Of a stretch of DNA of 64,000 bases, positions 49,400 through 62,100 are shown one piece after another. The notes under the pieces are model-generated. The model made no database searches. It was not told where the DNA came from and saw nothing but the letters and a program-made list of their open reading frames with translations. Origin of the DNA: Diadema setosum (Eukaryota > Echinodermata > Echinoidea > Diadematoida > Diadematidae). The stretch is from the NCBI RefSeq assembly GCF_964275005.1, contig NC_092686.1, positions 16,527,190 to 16,591,189 of the forward strand, given 5' to 3'. Positions within the stretch are counted from its first letter, which is position 1, and the number at the start of each line of letters is the position of its first letter. The translations under genes and the position numbers were made by a program.

Positions 49400-49867
49400 T
49401 CAACCAATTTGCTCTACATAGCTTCCTATGTAAATGGTACACTACTGACACAGTGTGTATCAAGTCTGCATATTAATGTACTGTTATGGCAGTGAACACA
49501 TAGTATAGTTTGGCACTAGAAGAATGTCAAATATACACGTGTGAAAATACCACACACTTTCCTTCCAAATCTTCAACATGGCTAACAATGTGGATCGAAG
49601 TGTGTAAAAAGGCCACATAAATCACATGAAAAATATAGTACTGTACATTTGCAATGTAAGTAGAATGTCATTCTATCATACACTGTATTGATCAGTTTCC
49701 ATGCAAAATACAATGTGTAGTACTGAATGTCCCTTTTGTATGAAAACAACAACAACAACAACAAAGCAAGTGGGGAGATGAACAAAGGGAAATTCAATAA
49801 TGATGGACATATGTAATCAGCCCTGATTGGCATAATGATACTTCTAGTGCATGGGGGTCCAAATTAT

Positions 49868-50273
49868 AATCCTTAATACTGCAACAATGGGGTAGGTATT
49901 GAAATAATAATAACAAATGGTTGGTTGAATGAACTTTTGTCTGCTTTCGAGTAAAGCTGTTTTTTTTCTAACTCCAACGTCTTTTATTCCATGCAATGCA
50001 TGCACTCATATCAATAATAATGATGCGCGCATTGAAGGAGACTCGAGAATGATGAGTGCATTATCTGGTTAATCCTTAGTACTGCAACAATGGGGTAGGT
50101 ATTGAAATAATAATAACAAATGGTTGGTTGAATGAACTTTTGTCTGCTTTCGAGTAAAGCTGTTTTTCTTCTAACTCCAACGTCTTTTATTCCATGCAAT
50201 GCATGCACTCATATCAATAATAATGATGCGCGCATTGAAGGAGACTTGAGAATGATGAGTGCGTTATCTGGTT
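49868..50273 (+). repeat. Two-copy tandem duplication, 203-bp unit
   Basis: AATCCTTA(A/G)TACTGCAACAAT begins copies at 49,868 and 50,071. The copies differ at only a handful of positions, so the duplication is recent. Each holds GATGCGCGCATTGAAGGAG. It lies between the convergent genes. Confidence 0.95.
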
Positions 50274-50672
50274 ACTCCAGATCCTCCTTGGTAACCTTGC
50301 TACAATACATAATCAGAAATTCATTCTAGCAGTTGCACATGAGTGTTGTAGGCTAAGTGTAATTTACATTATTGGAAGACATGAGTCTAGCAGGTTTCTG
50401 AATTGAGTGAACCTGGATTTTGAATGGGTCTGAAGGGTGGTGCATTTCAGGTGTGTAAAAGTATTCAGGCTTCAATATAGGACATATTCTCACATTTCTA
50501 CATCTGCATCTAAATAAATCCACTTGATTCCAGACACGTGTGGAACTTTGACCGTAGATTTACCCACTACACCTAGGATACCAGAGCTACCATAACATGA
50601 TGGATACAAGTTTGCAGTCACACAAAAAAATGTATACAATTTGTATGAATGAACCTCTGCTCATAAACCACA

Positions 50673-50678
50673 TTTATT
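50673..50678 (-). promoter_or_regulatory. XPC polyadenylation signal candidate (AATAAA on minus strand)
   Basis: TTTATT on the plus strand lies 457 nt beyond the XPC stop codon. Confidence 0.4.
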
Positions 50679-51134
50679 GTGGAATACATGTTTAAGTAAA
50701 TAAAACATCTTTACAAGTACATACCAACCAACTTAAAATATCACAAAATGAAGGTCTCAGCACTTCAGATTTTGTTCATAGCAGATTACTCGGTCAAGTT
50801 GGAAAGGAGGTAGCCATTGCAATCAAGGCTCATTGCATCAAATGTAGAAGAAATGAATTTTGGTGGTTTGAAAAAGTAAATATGGCACCCTTGTTACATT
50901 ACGCATGCAGAAATGAAAATCATAAAGACATCTACTACTGTAATAGTCTCAGTTCATGGGGCAAAATACATGGTGACAATGTCTTTGAATCTTGGATTAC
51001 ATAGACATGTTCATTAGATGCGAGAATACAAGTTAGCTGCATCAAACGTGAAGTGACATATACTCTCAAGTCTGACATAAAAATCATTTCAAACTTTGGC
51101 ACATAGAGATGTTAAAAAAAAAATACTTGGTGAA

Positions 51135-51395
51135 CTATTTCTTCTTCTTTCTGCTCTTCTTCTCAAATGGAAGCAGATTAGAAGCATCACCAGAGAATGA
51201 TGTCATCTTGTTTTCGGGCCAGGAGGTGGACTTGCTGCTGCCGGAGTCTACCTGGTTGTTACCCCTCCCCTCCCCCGACGCTGCCGAGCAGTCGGCTTGA
51301 CTCTCAGCATTGCTGTATTGCTTCTTCAACCTCTCTCTGATCAGGAGACTCTTGATGAACAGCTTCCAGTGCTTCATGGCCCGAGCCTCTCGTTT
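51135..51395 (-). CDS. XPC: XPC terminal exon (C-terminal centrin/TFIIH region)
   Basis: After acceptor CCTGCTAG it begins [20 protein letters not shown] and ends [13 protein letters not shown] and stop. Human XPC ends with the similar HLFPFE motif. Eighty-six residues, phase 0 start. The W-x2-F-x3-L pattern is the centrin-2 binding helix. Confidence 0.95.
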   Translation of the reverse strand, partial: KREARAMKHWKLFIKSLLIRERLKKQYSNAESQADCSAASGEGRGNNQVDSGSSKSTSWPENKMTSFSGDASNLLPFEKKSRKKKK

Positions 51396-53080
51396 CTAGC
51401 AGGATTCACAAAATTAAAAACAAAAGGAATCTGGTGAATATAGGGGAACCTCATCACAAGCTGCTCGGGACCAATGATATTTTGTCATTATATCAGTTAT
51501 CTTGTTATATCTGGGATAAAAATAAGAGAATGTATTGAAAGGCATGGGATCTACAAAGTTACCACACTACATCAGGTATCACAGAATATCCGACCTTGTA
51601 ATATGGAGTTCTACTGTATAACACTGCTTCTTTTCATTTAGCAGCAACAGGCCTAGTTCTAAGGTGGGTGTCTTCCTCTAAGAAAGCTGCTCAGTTCTTT
51701 GTTGGTTGGAAATAGACATACAAATTCCTCACTTGCTACGTGTGCAAATTTCATGGCAAACAAAGCAAGAAGTTTCAGCCCCTCATCATAATATTCCTGT
51801 TGGAAATTTTACCTTGTGCAATCACACAAAATGACAGACTGGAACTCACACACACAGGGGCAGGAGAAAGCCTTGATTTCTTCATCAGATCACACATTAA
51901 TACATTCAATGGTTCATAACGTTACCACAAGTACAATACCAGCATCAAGATTGAGTACTTCCCGCTTCATTTTCACTAGTTACTGCATTGACCTCCAGTG
52001 TTGATCTTTTGAATAACAACATCTACTACTGTAAGGTGGGCATCTCAAGTACAGAGTAGTTTAAGTATGTGTTCCTATTCTGGGGTCTACACTGCCCTCA
52101 TGTGTTTGAGACATATCACTTTATTTATTTGATATAAGACAGGAAATGTATCAAAGACTTCTCTATCAAATCTATAATACATTTGATTGGTTTATTGATA
52201 GGTCTTATTTCTGTATTTCTTTTTCATAGATAAATGTAACACAAAGTTACTGAGTAGAATACTGTTTGAATAGAACAGTTGAAACAGGAGAGTGATTAAT
52301 CAAAGTGTACATTATTCAATAATTCAAAATTCAATATTGATAGACAAATAAAATGAGAGAAAGAAAAATAGATCAGATCAACAGATAGATAGATTGATTG
52401 ATTGACTGACTGACAGACAGATAGACAGATAGATAGATAGATAGATGGATGGATAGATAGACAGATAGATGGATAGATAGATGGATAGATGCATACAGAA
52501 AGAGAAAAAGAAATACTGGTACCAGACTGCCAGCACTCCCATGTCTTTGGAATGATCTTATCATCATCAGTTCAGTACCTTGTTCACTTGGCAAACGACC
52601 TGACACTGGAAGACTGGTTAATATTTGGTTTCTCCTGGTGCTAATAAGGGCAAAAATATCAAACCAAATGACTGAATTTGAAAAAAAGATACATCTTCCT
52701 ACCTCCTTTGCCTTTCTCTCCATCTCCGCCTGTTCTTCCTCCCACGCCGACACCAGTACCTCTTCAAACTCCTTGCAGACCACGAACCCATCCATTCTGA
52801 AATTACAAGAAGTCATGTGACATTATTTCTGGTAGCAAACAAAAACATAAGTCAATTCAATATCCACACGGGGAGACATAACACTGCTTTTTGACAAAGT
52901 CTTGTTCTTGAGGGCTGGTGAGTGTCTTTGCTGCAAGATTGCCAGTACAGGTAATGCTGAGACTTGGCTAGGCAATTTAAGTGACATACATAGCTTTCCT
53001 GGATGTGCACAAAGCAGTATGGACTCTAAATGTGGGCAAAACATTCTCCAGACCAACTTGAAGCAACTAACCTCCCACCC

Positions 53081-53117
<37 letters not shown>

Positions 53118-56100
53118 GGGGAGGCAGAAAATTGTCACAGGCTGTGAATACTGAAGAACATTTGGCATAGGTTGCTGTCAGGGTCACACATACACTGCAT
53201 ATGTCGCAGCTAATGTCTTGAACAAAATAAAACAAAACGAAACAAACAAGAACAGATTAAAAAAAAACACACAAACCTTTTGTCTTACTTCACTAATGTT
53301 ATTCAGTGACCTTATCTTGAAGCCACATGGGATTATATATCAGTATGGTCTATTTCACAAGCGCTCCTTCCCTTGGTAAAAAAAAGAAAAAGACTATGTA
53401 GAACACTTACACAGGATGAATATACCCAGAGTGAAAGTCCCATCCCATCATGGCCGGAGCACAGTCAATGTCCAGTTTACGGGCTACTTTATTAAGTCCA
53501 GGGACTGGTCAAGTAAGAAATGGAGAAATGCGAAAGAAAGGAGACAAACGGTCAAACTTACACAGGGTGATTGAAGCCAGAGTGAAAGTCCCATCCCATC
53601 ATAGCTGGAACACAGTCAATGTCCAGTTTTCTGGCCACCTTGTTTAGTCCAGGAACTGGTCAAATGTACACAAATGATTTTAGTAGGAAGGAGTAAAAAG
53701 AAATCTGTATGTCTCCTTTTTTTTTTTCTTGTGGCTTTTAAAACTATGAAGCTATTCTGGCAGTGATGTACACCATTTACACCAACATAATCAGGAAGAT
53801 CCCAAAGAGCAAGCAGGGAGATACACTACTTGTGTGTTACATGCATCTTAATGGGCAAAAATAATTCCTGAATCAGGAAGATTTTATCTATTCTTTTTTC
53901 AAAACACAAAGAAATATTGAATATTTTCAGGAAGTCTGCTGAATCTGGGAGACTTGGCAGCTCTGGGTCCTGTCGTAAAAAAAATTGACATCAAACATAA
54001 ATCAGAAAATCAAACACATGTCTCTGAATATTCAATTCTGATTGGCAGATACAGGACTTATGTTTGATTTTCTGACTTATGCTTGACTGCAGCTTTTTAT
54101 GCAACAGGCCCCAGGATTATAACAATCCATCTGGTATCCCAACATACTCTTCAAATGGACGGTGCCAGCTGGAAGCATGGATGGCTTGAAGAGCTCCACA
54201 TTGCCGTACTCATTCCTCGGCACCTTGCCATCCACTGCTGGGGGTGGGATGTAGTCCTCCACCTGCCACTTGCCGTACACACCCAGGATGGCCTCTTCGG
54301 TCTTTATCATGCCCTCTCCTTTTTTCTGCAACAATGGTTGGAAGAAACGGGGCAACATGAGATAGCGTACATCAGTGCAAAATAATGGGACCATTAACAA
54401 TTTTTCTTGTTCTGCGCTCTAGCTCTGCTCATAGGTCTTATTAAATAATATGCTCTGTGCACAATCCTAGACGTGTCACATCAAGCATGTACATAAATGA
54501 CTGTGGAGCAGTAACTGGTTTTACTTCTAATCACCTATTCTTTGGAACCCTTGAATTGTTCTTTGACAGATATAGTATAACTGGCACACATGGAGGTTGA
54601 ATCCATTCATGTTGTGAACAAAGCAACATCTCACTTGTTTATCACTGAAAAGTTCATTCTCTGCCCGCTTATCAGTGCACCATCACACAAACCTGTCACC
54701 GATATTTAAGTCACTAAGTCTGAAAGACATGAAACATTATCCTACAAAAATGATGGTTCACTGAGAGTGCTCCGATGGCAAAAAACTCACCCACTTTGGT
54801 CTTGGCTTCACCATCTTGTACGGCTTTTCCCCAACACGGATAGCTTTCCCTTCTTTCAGCCATGTCTCACGTGTATGCAGCTAGGAAGGAAGATGTAGAA
54901 GTAGAATGTGCATTGACAGAGTCTTTACTGTGGGCAAGGTTTACTCGGGGGGGGGGGGGGGGGGATACATATTTTACCAACCAAATGTGAGCAGCACACG
55001 GCATCTTCATACATTATTCACTTTAAATAACGAAGAGATGGTGCAATAAACATTATTTGGTAAATAGTACATTTGTATATTCTAATGAGGATTTAAAGAC
55101 AAGAAAAACTTGCATCATCTGTACTTAAAAGTACAAATACCGGGCCATATTATCTTTTTCTTTCAAAAGAAGAAAAGCTAAGAATTTTCTTGATTCACTT
55201 TCCCAGACTACCATCTCTGAACCAAATACTGAGAGAGTGCACTGACCACTTTGGCACCAATGCACTTACCCATGACTTGCTGGAGTATTTCAATGCCCTT
55301 CCAAAATGTGGTTGAACTCAAAGTTGGATAAATCCAGAAAGGTGTGTGTGTGTTGATAAGAGGAAAGTTTCTGTGTTAATGATTAGATTTGAAAAAGACC
55401 AACCTACTAATGAGAAGACTGGTTGTATACAGAGCTACAGAGAGACTAGCCAAGATGAGCTTACCAACAAAGTCTCCATAAGTTAGTGTTCCTCATTGGT
55501 GGGTTAGTCTCTGTTCAAGTCTAATCATCACAGAGACTCTACATTTATCAACACTGTGCGTCCATGTGACATCCGACATGAAATCCATTACCGTACCAAG
55601 GGATTTGTAAGATTATATGAATCCAACTCATTGATAGTCTCACTTTTGTGACATCTATTCAGAATGATAGATACATCAACACCATCAGGCGCAAAATTGG
55701 TGATCTACTTATGTAAAGTGTGGGTTCAGGGGAGGTTATGAACTTACAGTGTGAACACACTCCCTGGAGTAGACAGCCTCCCCTCTACAGTAGCCCAGTA
55801 TGGCTGGTTCTTCTGGATACAGTGCCTCAAACTTCAGCAGGTGCCTCTTGAGGGCATACCTAAAAATACCATCAGTATGAAGAAGCCAGAAGAGGAAAAA
55901 AGAAACAAATACATGAAACCATAACCAAAAACTGGAACCATTAACACATGAGTAACTCAGCATCCAATCAACAGGTTTAGTAAATTCAATACAAAGTCTG
56001 CAGTGTACTGAGTTGAGTAAGATGCACCTTTTTACAATAAAATCAGCACATGAATTCCATGAATTACAAGATGTAATAGCTAGCTGATGTGATCTCTATG

Positions 56101-59100
56101 CTAAAAATATAAACAGCACATAAATAATTAAGTCTTATCCTATTCTCAGTTGGAAATACAATAAGAGTGGTTGGATGATTGTTACCTTACAGATATATAG
56201 AATGGGTGATAGACTATGAAACTTACAGACTTATGTTTCTTGTGTCACTGAGCTCATTCTTACAAGTTTCAGTGAAGGAACTGTTCCACCTAGGATAACT
56301 ACGTTACAGAGTACGAAGAGTGTGATGAGGCAAGAATTCTGTCTGTAGCGCAACTGAGGGACTTTCATCAATGAAACAGATGCATCAAAACAAAATTTAG
56401 AGCAAGGTGACGAGTGAACTCACAAAGGATGATTCTTGTATTCTGCAATTGATGTCGGGAGTGGCTTGTCCATCAGGTCATCTGAAATCACAACACAAGT
56501 TTCAATTTACGATTAATGAAGTCCTGCACTCTACTACTAACAGGAACACATGATTTCATGGACTTTAACCCTATTCCCACCGGGGGGGGCATTTTGGCCC
56601 CCCTTGACGTTTCTCGTGATTATTCCGCAACGCGTGATGCTCTCGCCGCGACACTTTTTTCTTTCAAGTATCGCGCAACTTTTGAGACCAAATTTGTCGC
56701 TCCCGGGCATACCGTTTTGAAGCCACGCCCCTTTGAAAAAATTCGTCAACCCAAAAATTGCTCAAAAACATGATTTTGTGTACAAATCCAATGCAAATTG
56801 TATTTTTGCAATTAATTCATATAAAAATATATATTTTTACTTTCAATGACTGACAATGATTTATTTTAGCCTGATTATGCTTTAATAAGTTTCTGCGACA
56901 AATTTTGACGGAAAAAACAACAAAAACAAAAAGTGAAAAAAAACCCAGAGAAATACATAAGAAATTCAATAAACAATAAAATACATAAGAAATAATTATG
57001 ATGCCGAATTTTTGCTTCAACATTATTGTTGAGGATATTGAAAAAAATATGTTCACCAAAAATTAGAAGTCTTGGAGCTTTATTTATTGATTTATAGGCA
57101 AAAAAAAAAAATATTTATGCATAAATTAATATAAAATACATACATTAAAATTGGAAAAATCTAACAATACAGTCTTGTAGATTACATTGGCCTCTGTCAC
57201 AAACATAGGAGTATATTGCATAAAGTGTAGGACTGTTTTCTCCAAGACACCGATTCCCTGCTAAAATGCATGTCTGTCAGACCATGCAAGGTCTTGTGTC
57301 ATTCAATAAAAGTAGACCAACACTAAATATGAGATATATTAAATCTGAAGCATATCAAATCATCTAAGAATTTCAGAAATTTCATCCAATATTCCCTTCA
57401 CTTTCTACAACCTGGCTCCACCAAAATGATTTCAAGAACTGATAGTTACAATGGAAAACACAAAACAAACAGAGAACATTTGTAATGACAGAAACAGCTC
57501 GACATAATTCAAAAATAAATTCTGCTAATAGTAAATCATACTTTTATTAAAAAAACAAAAAAGTGGTGCAAAGGTACGGGGTACATTACTGTTTTGATTT
57601 ATCATCAACTCAGAACAGAACACACTATTGTGTATCTCTAGCACTTGGTCACTCACTCTCCAAGTCATTATCTTCCTTTTTGTCTCGCTTCTTGTTGCCA
57701 CGGAGAGGCCTCAGTGTCTCCTCCCACCACTCTTCATCGGGGCGGAGCTTGTGAGTGGCTGTCAACCACTTGGAGGCATACCGCCTCGTGACATCCTTAA
57801 TGCAGCCATCTAATGGACCAAGAGATTGTTCGACTTTATTCTCAATGACATGCAAATCGGCAAGTGAGCACTTTATAGCATTGTAAATACTGGTAACACT
57901 ATCTCCTCCTTTGGTTTCACTTCATGGTGAGAGTTATAACACAGAGCAAACTGTGGTTTCGAGTGTTTCATTCTCACAACACATTGCTATACTGAGAAAG
58001 CTGCTAGACACCAGTCATTTAATATTGAGGTTTTTCTAAAATCAATCAGTGCTCACAGATTTTTTTAGCAAAAGCAATACTACATTGTGGTACAAGACCT
58101 TTGCTGGGATCACCTCTTAATAACACTTAACCTGCTTCAGATATTATTTTGAGAACACTTAAGGTTGAGATGCAATCAATAATAATACTGCTTTTAACTA
58201 GAAAACCATACAAACACAAGAATTGACAGTAAAATTTTTGTATATGCATCATGTTGTAAATGTGACTGTCCTTGTGGTATTATGGTGTTCCAGCGTATTT
58301 ATGTCATGTGAGTGGATTTTGTTTCCAGGGTAATAGTATTGAAGCCAATAACTCACCATTCTCGACTCCAATGACATATGTGACTGGCTGAGTAGCCATC
58401 TTTTCACACATCTCTGGTTTGTTCAGAGATGATCTCACACAGTCCACACAGATCCAGCGACCCTCAGAGGGCAGGTATACTTCAAGCCAACAGTCAGAGC
58501 CTGGCATCACACCAATAACAGTGGTAATCATGATGATCATACATTTCTTTTTCTTCCTATGTAGTCTCTTCAGAGTATGCATCATTTTTCATGAGTGCCT
58601 ATCTTCAATTATCAATCCCCACTGTGGAGTACTAATTTACACGCTGGGATCACAAGTGACATAATAGGCATAACATCTTGTTCATGGATGCGCTGGGCAG
58701 TACAGACATCCAGGGCCCTATCCATTTAACCACAGTACTCCTTACACGGCATCATGTAACTTGTTGATGTCTGTCGTTATAATAAGCTCTCATTAGACCC
58801 TTGAACTCTTTCTGTGTAAAAAACTGGTGTTCGGGCAGGTTACTGGGCAGCTACAAATTCATATATGAAATAACATATACCTACAATACTTTATCAACTC
58901 CAATGTCTTCTAAGATGTCCTTCATGAGATGATGAGAAAACTTTTGTGTGTGTGTGTATGTGTGTATGTGTGTGTGTTAGTGCACTCTATATATTTCTAC
59001 AATCAAACACAAATTTACGCATTAATCTTCACCATGCTGACAGCACACATCCAGAATCAATGTAAGGTGACGACTTTTGAACAGTTTTATTCAATATGGT

Positions 59101-62100
59101 TACATAACATCCAAAGTTATTTTTCATCCATATCGTCCTGTTCCTTTGTGAATGGGCCATACATACAACACATGGAAAGTTAAATCCTATTAAGGTTAAA
59201 GGGACTGTACAGTTCTGGTTAAAGGGATCGTACAGTTTTGGTTGAGACCTAATTTCAGGATTCTAACATTTTTTGGCGAGATAATGAGAAATCTCTTATG
59301 AAATATGAAAGAGCATGTAATTCTATGAGGAATTCAACGTTTATTTGATGAAAATTGGTTTTGAAATGCCTGAGATATCCAACCCCTTTTGTTTTACTTT
59401 GTTTTTGGATGTTTCAGTCATTCCAAATCCGATTTTCATCAAATAAACTTTGAATTCCTCTTAAAATGGTATGCTTTGTACTATATTATAAGTGTTTTAT
59501 TGGTATCTCGCAAAAAGTTAAAAGCCCAATTCTCATCTCCACCAATACTGTACCATCCCTTTAAGGTGAGGATTTAGCTTTTAATGTTTTGCGAGATATT
59601 CAGAAACCACTCTATGAGATGTCAAAGAGCATGAAATTCTAAGGGGTATCAAACGTTTATTTGATGAAAATCGGTTTTGAAATGGCTGAGATATCCAAAA
59701 ACAAGGTGAAACAAAGAGATCCTAATAAAAAGCGTGGCCTGTTGCCTTTTATTATTATCACTTTTTATTATCACATTTGAAAACCAATTTTCATTAAATA
59801 AACGTTGAATCCTTCTTAAAATTACATGCTCTTTCATATTTCATAAGAGGTTTCTCATTATCTCACTTAGGAATGTTGTAAACCTGAATACCCACCTCAA
59901 CCAGTACTGTACAGTCCCTTTAATGAGTGAAAAACATCAACTCACCCTTAGCTTTTGGAGTTTCCCCCACTATCACATCATCTCCTGACTCGCTGGAAAG
60001 AATTTTCCTGGAACGCTTTTTATTCTTCTTCTCACTTGACCGAGGCGGCCTGGAAACGTTCACGACCTTCACTTCAAAGTCACTGTCTGACGAAAACCCC
60101 TCTTCGATGCTGGATACTGAGGTGTCCAACTTTGCCCTCTTTCTGGAGGGGTGACGAGGGGTCCCCTTGGAAGCTCTCTTCGATGGCTGAGATCTTGGTC
60201 TCTGTCTGGTGGAGGAACGCTTCAGTTCCTCCTCGAAGTCACTGTGTTCATCCTCATCAGATATGTCCTCATCGTCTGACCAGTCAACCCTATCTTTGGA
60301 CTTGGAGGCAGCTTTCCTCTTTGTTGCAGTCCTCTGCCTGAGAGTCCTCTGCAGTCTTTCCGGAGTTGGATCTTTATCACTCTTTACATCACGCTTCCTC
60401 ACTGTCTTTGTTGCCTCTTCTTGGCTTCCTTTGGTGCTTCTCTTGGAAGTTGTGGATTTACCCTTGGACGCAGGATTCACAGCTTGGTGAGTGTCTCTGC
60501 TCCCTGGTTCTCCAGCGCTCTTCTTGGACTTGGTCTTGGCCTTTCCACTGATGGGTTTCTCTGAAGCTTCTTCCCCTTGTGACTGTGGTGATGCCAGAGA
60601 TTTCCCACTGCCACCTAGAGATGTTGAGGCTTCCTCTGGTCCATCCACATTAAAGGCTTCCTTTTTTGGAGGCCTCTTTACCTCTGCATTCTTATTCTCT
60701 CGTTTGAATTTCTGCAGATACCAGAGATGAAACAGACATGATTGTAAAAGTCATTTACAATGTATCTCATGCACATAAACAAGTGAAAGTCTAAAAGTTG
60801 GCAAACACCTTAAGCAAGAATAGGTTTACTCTCAATCTATCAAATCCTATTTTTTTTTCTTCAATTCTATGTGCAGCAACAAAATCTATATTATTTCTAC
60901 AGCTTTTATATTTTCATTTTCATAACACTGATTTACAAGATTACAGATGTAATATCTCAATCACATAAAATAAATCCAAACTCAACTAAAAATAAAACAT
61001 AAAATTTCTTATCCTAAGAAGAATTCATTTAATCTTTTCTACATCATACCACCAGATATAGCAGATCTCAACCTATCGGAAGTAAAATTCCCTCATTTGT
61101 AAGATCTGAAGTCAGTTGAATTGTATTTGCAAAGATACTTTGTATAAAGACTGACAAAATGTTGCATAGTATCAGTGTCATTTCGAACAGTCACATGGAG
61201 ATGATTAGTATTCATCAAAATAGCAGGAAATTCCTTATTTTGAGTCCTTGCCTCACCTTCGTAAGAAGCTTAGCCTTGTAGGTCAGAGGTTGTAGTGAGA
61301 AAACAAGACGGACATCAACCTTGAGGGCCCTCAGCACAATGGCACACATCTGAAATCGCAAGAAAAGGCAACAACCTAAAGGCATGGCAAAAACCACATA
61401 ATCACTACATAGAGAATTTCAACAGTAGGGCTATGCTTTTGACACAGTGACAATTCAATATCTCGCGTCATTTGTATAAAAAGTAAAAAAAAAAAAGACA
61501 AGTCATTCTTGAAATAAAAAAGGTAGATGGTGCCAGTATGAACAGGCAGTTTTGATTACATGAGGAAATTTGTAATGCCATCTCATCATGCACACTGTGA
61601 GAAATTGACTTTAGCTCACAATTCATGAATGCTGTTCCAATGCAACTACAAGTGTATGGCCAATAAATTGATTTTAATTGGTTTTTGTTTTTACTCACAT
61701 ATACTTTCTCCCTCTCTGTAGCCACTTTCTTGGTCTCAAAGCGAGATGGGAGAATTTGAAATAGAGATGATCTCTTGTCCTCCCTCACTTCATCAATGAC
61801 CTCAACTGAGCTACCAAACCTGGCATGGTAGAAAATGAATAAAACAATGTACGAAATGCAAGATGTCTGACAAACTCTTTAAAAAATGTTACACATGCAG
61901 CATATTAACCATTCAAGATCCAGTTTGTCAATTTGGTAGAAGTTTATAGACAAAGAAAGCTCTTGGGCCAGGGAAATTATGTCAGCTCTTCCCCACATCC
62001 ATAGGACCTATCCTGTGCACCCAATCCTGAGAATTTAGGTTGGAAATATCATACTGTGCACATGAATGCAAGTGAGGCACTATATCTGTGTGTGCCTCAC

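Larger units (their letters stand above)
58501..59945 (-). other. XPC intron carrying nested MITEs
   Basis: 1.4 kb, about half of it MITE family B (59,196-59,923). A GT-rich microsatellite lies at 58,944-58,978. The large disordered-region exon follows immediately upstream in gene order. Confidence 0.75.

Noticed and set aside
53411-53504. Version A as a dead exon copy or assembly duplicate
   Set aside because: It has intact splice sites, frame and phase. Divergence is 16% and mostly synonymous, unlike an assembly artefact or a neutral relic.
52638-54400. Plus-strand frames opposite the XPC BHD exons
   Set aside because: Antisense shadows of conserved exons.
59927-60730. Several plus-strand frames of up to 128 codons
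   Set aside because: They are antisense to the large XPC exon, whose splice sites and homology are clear.
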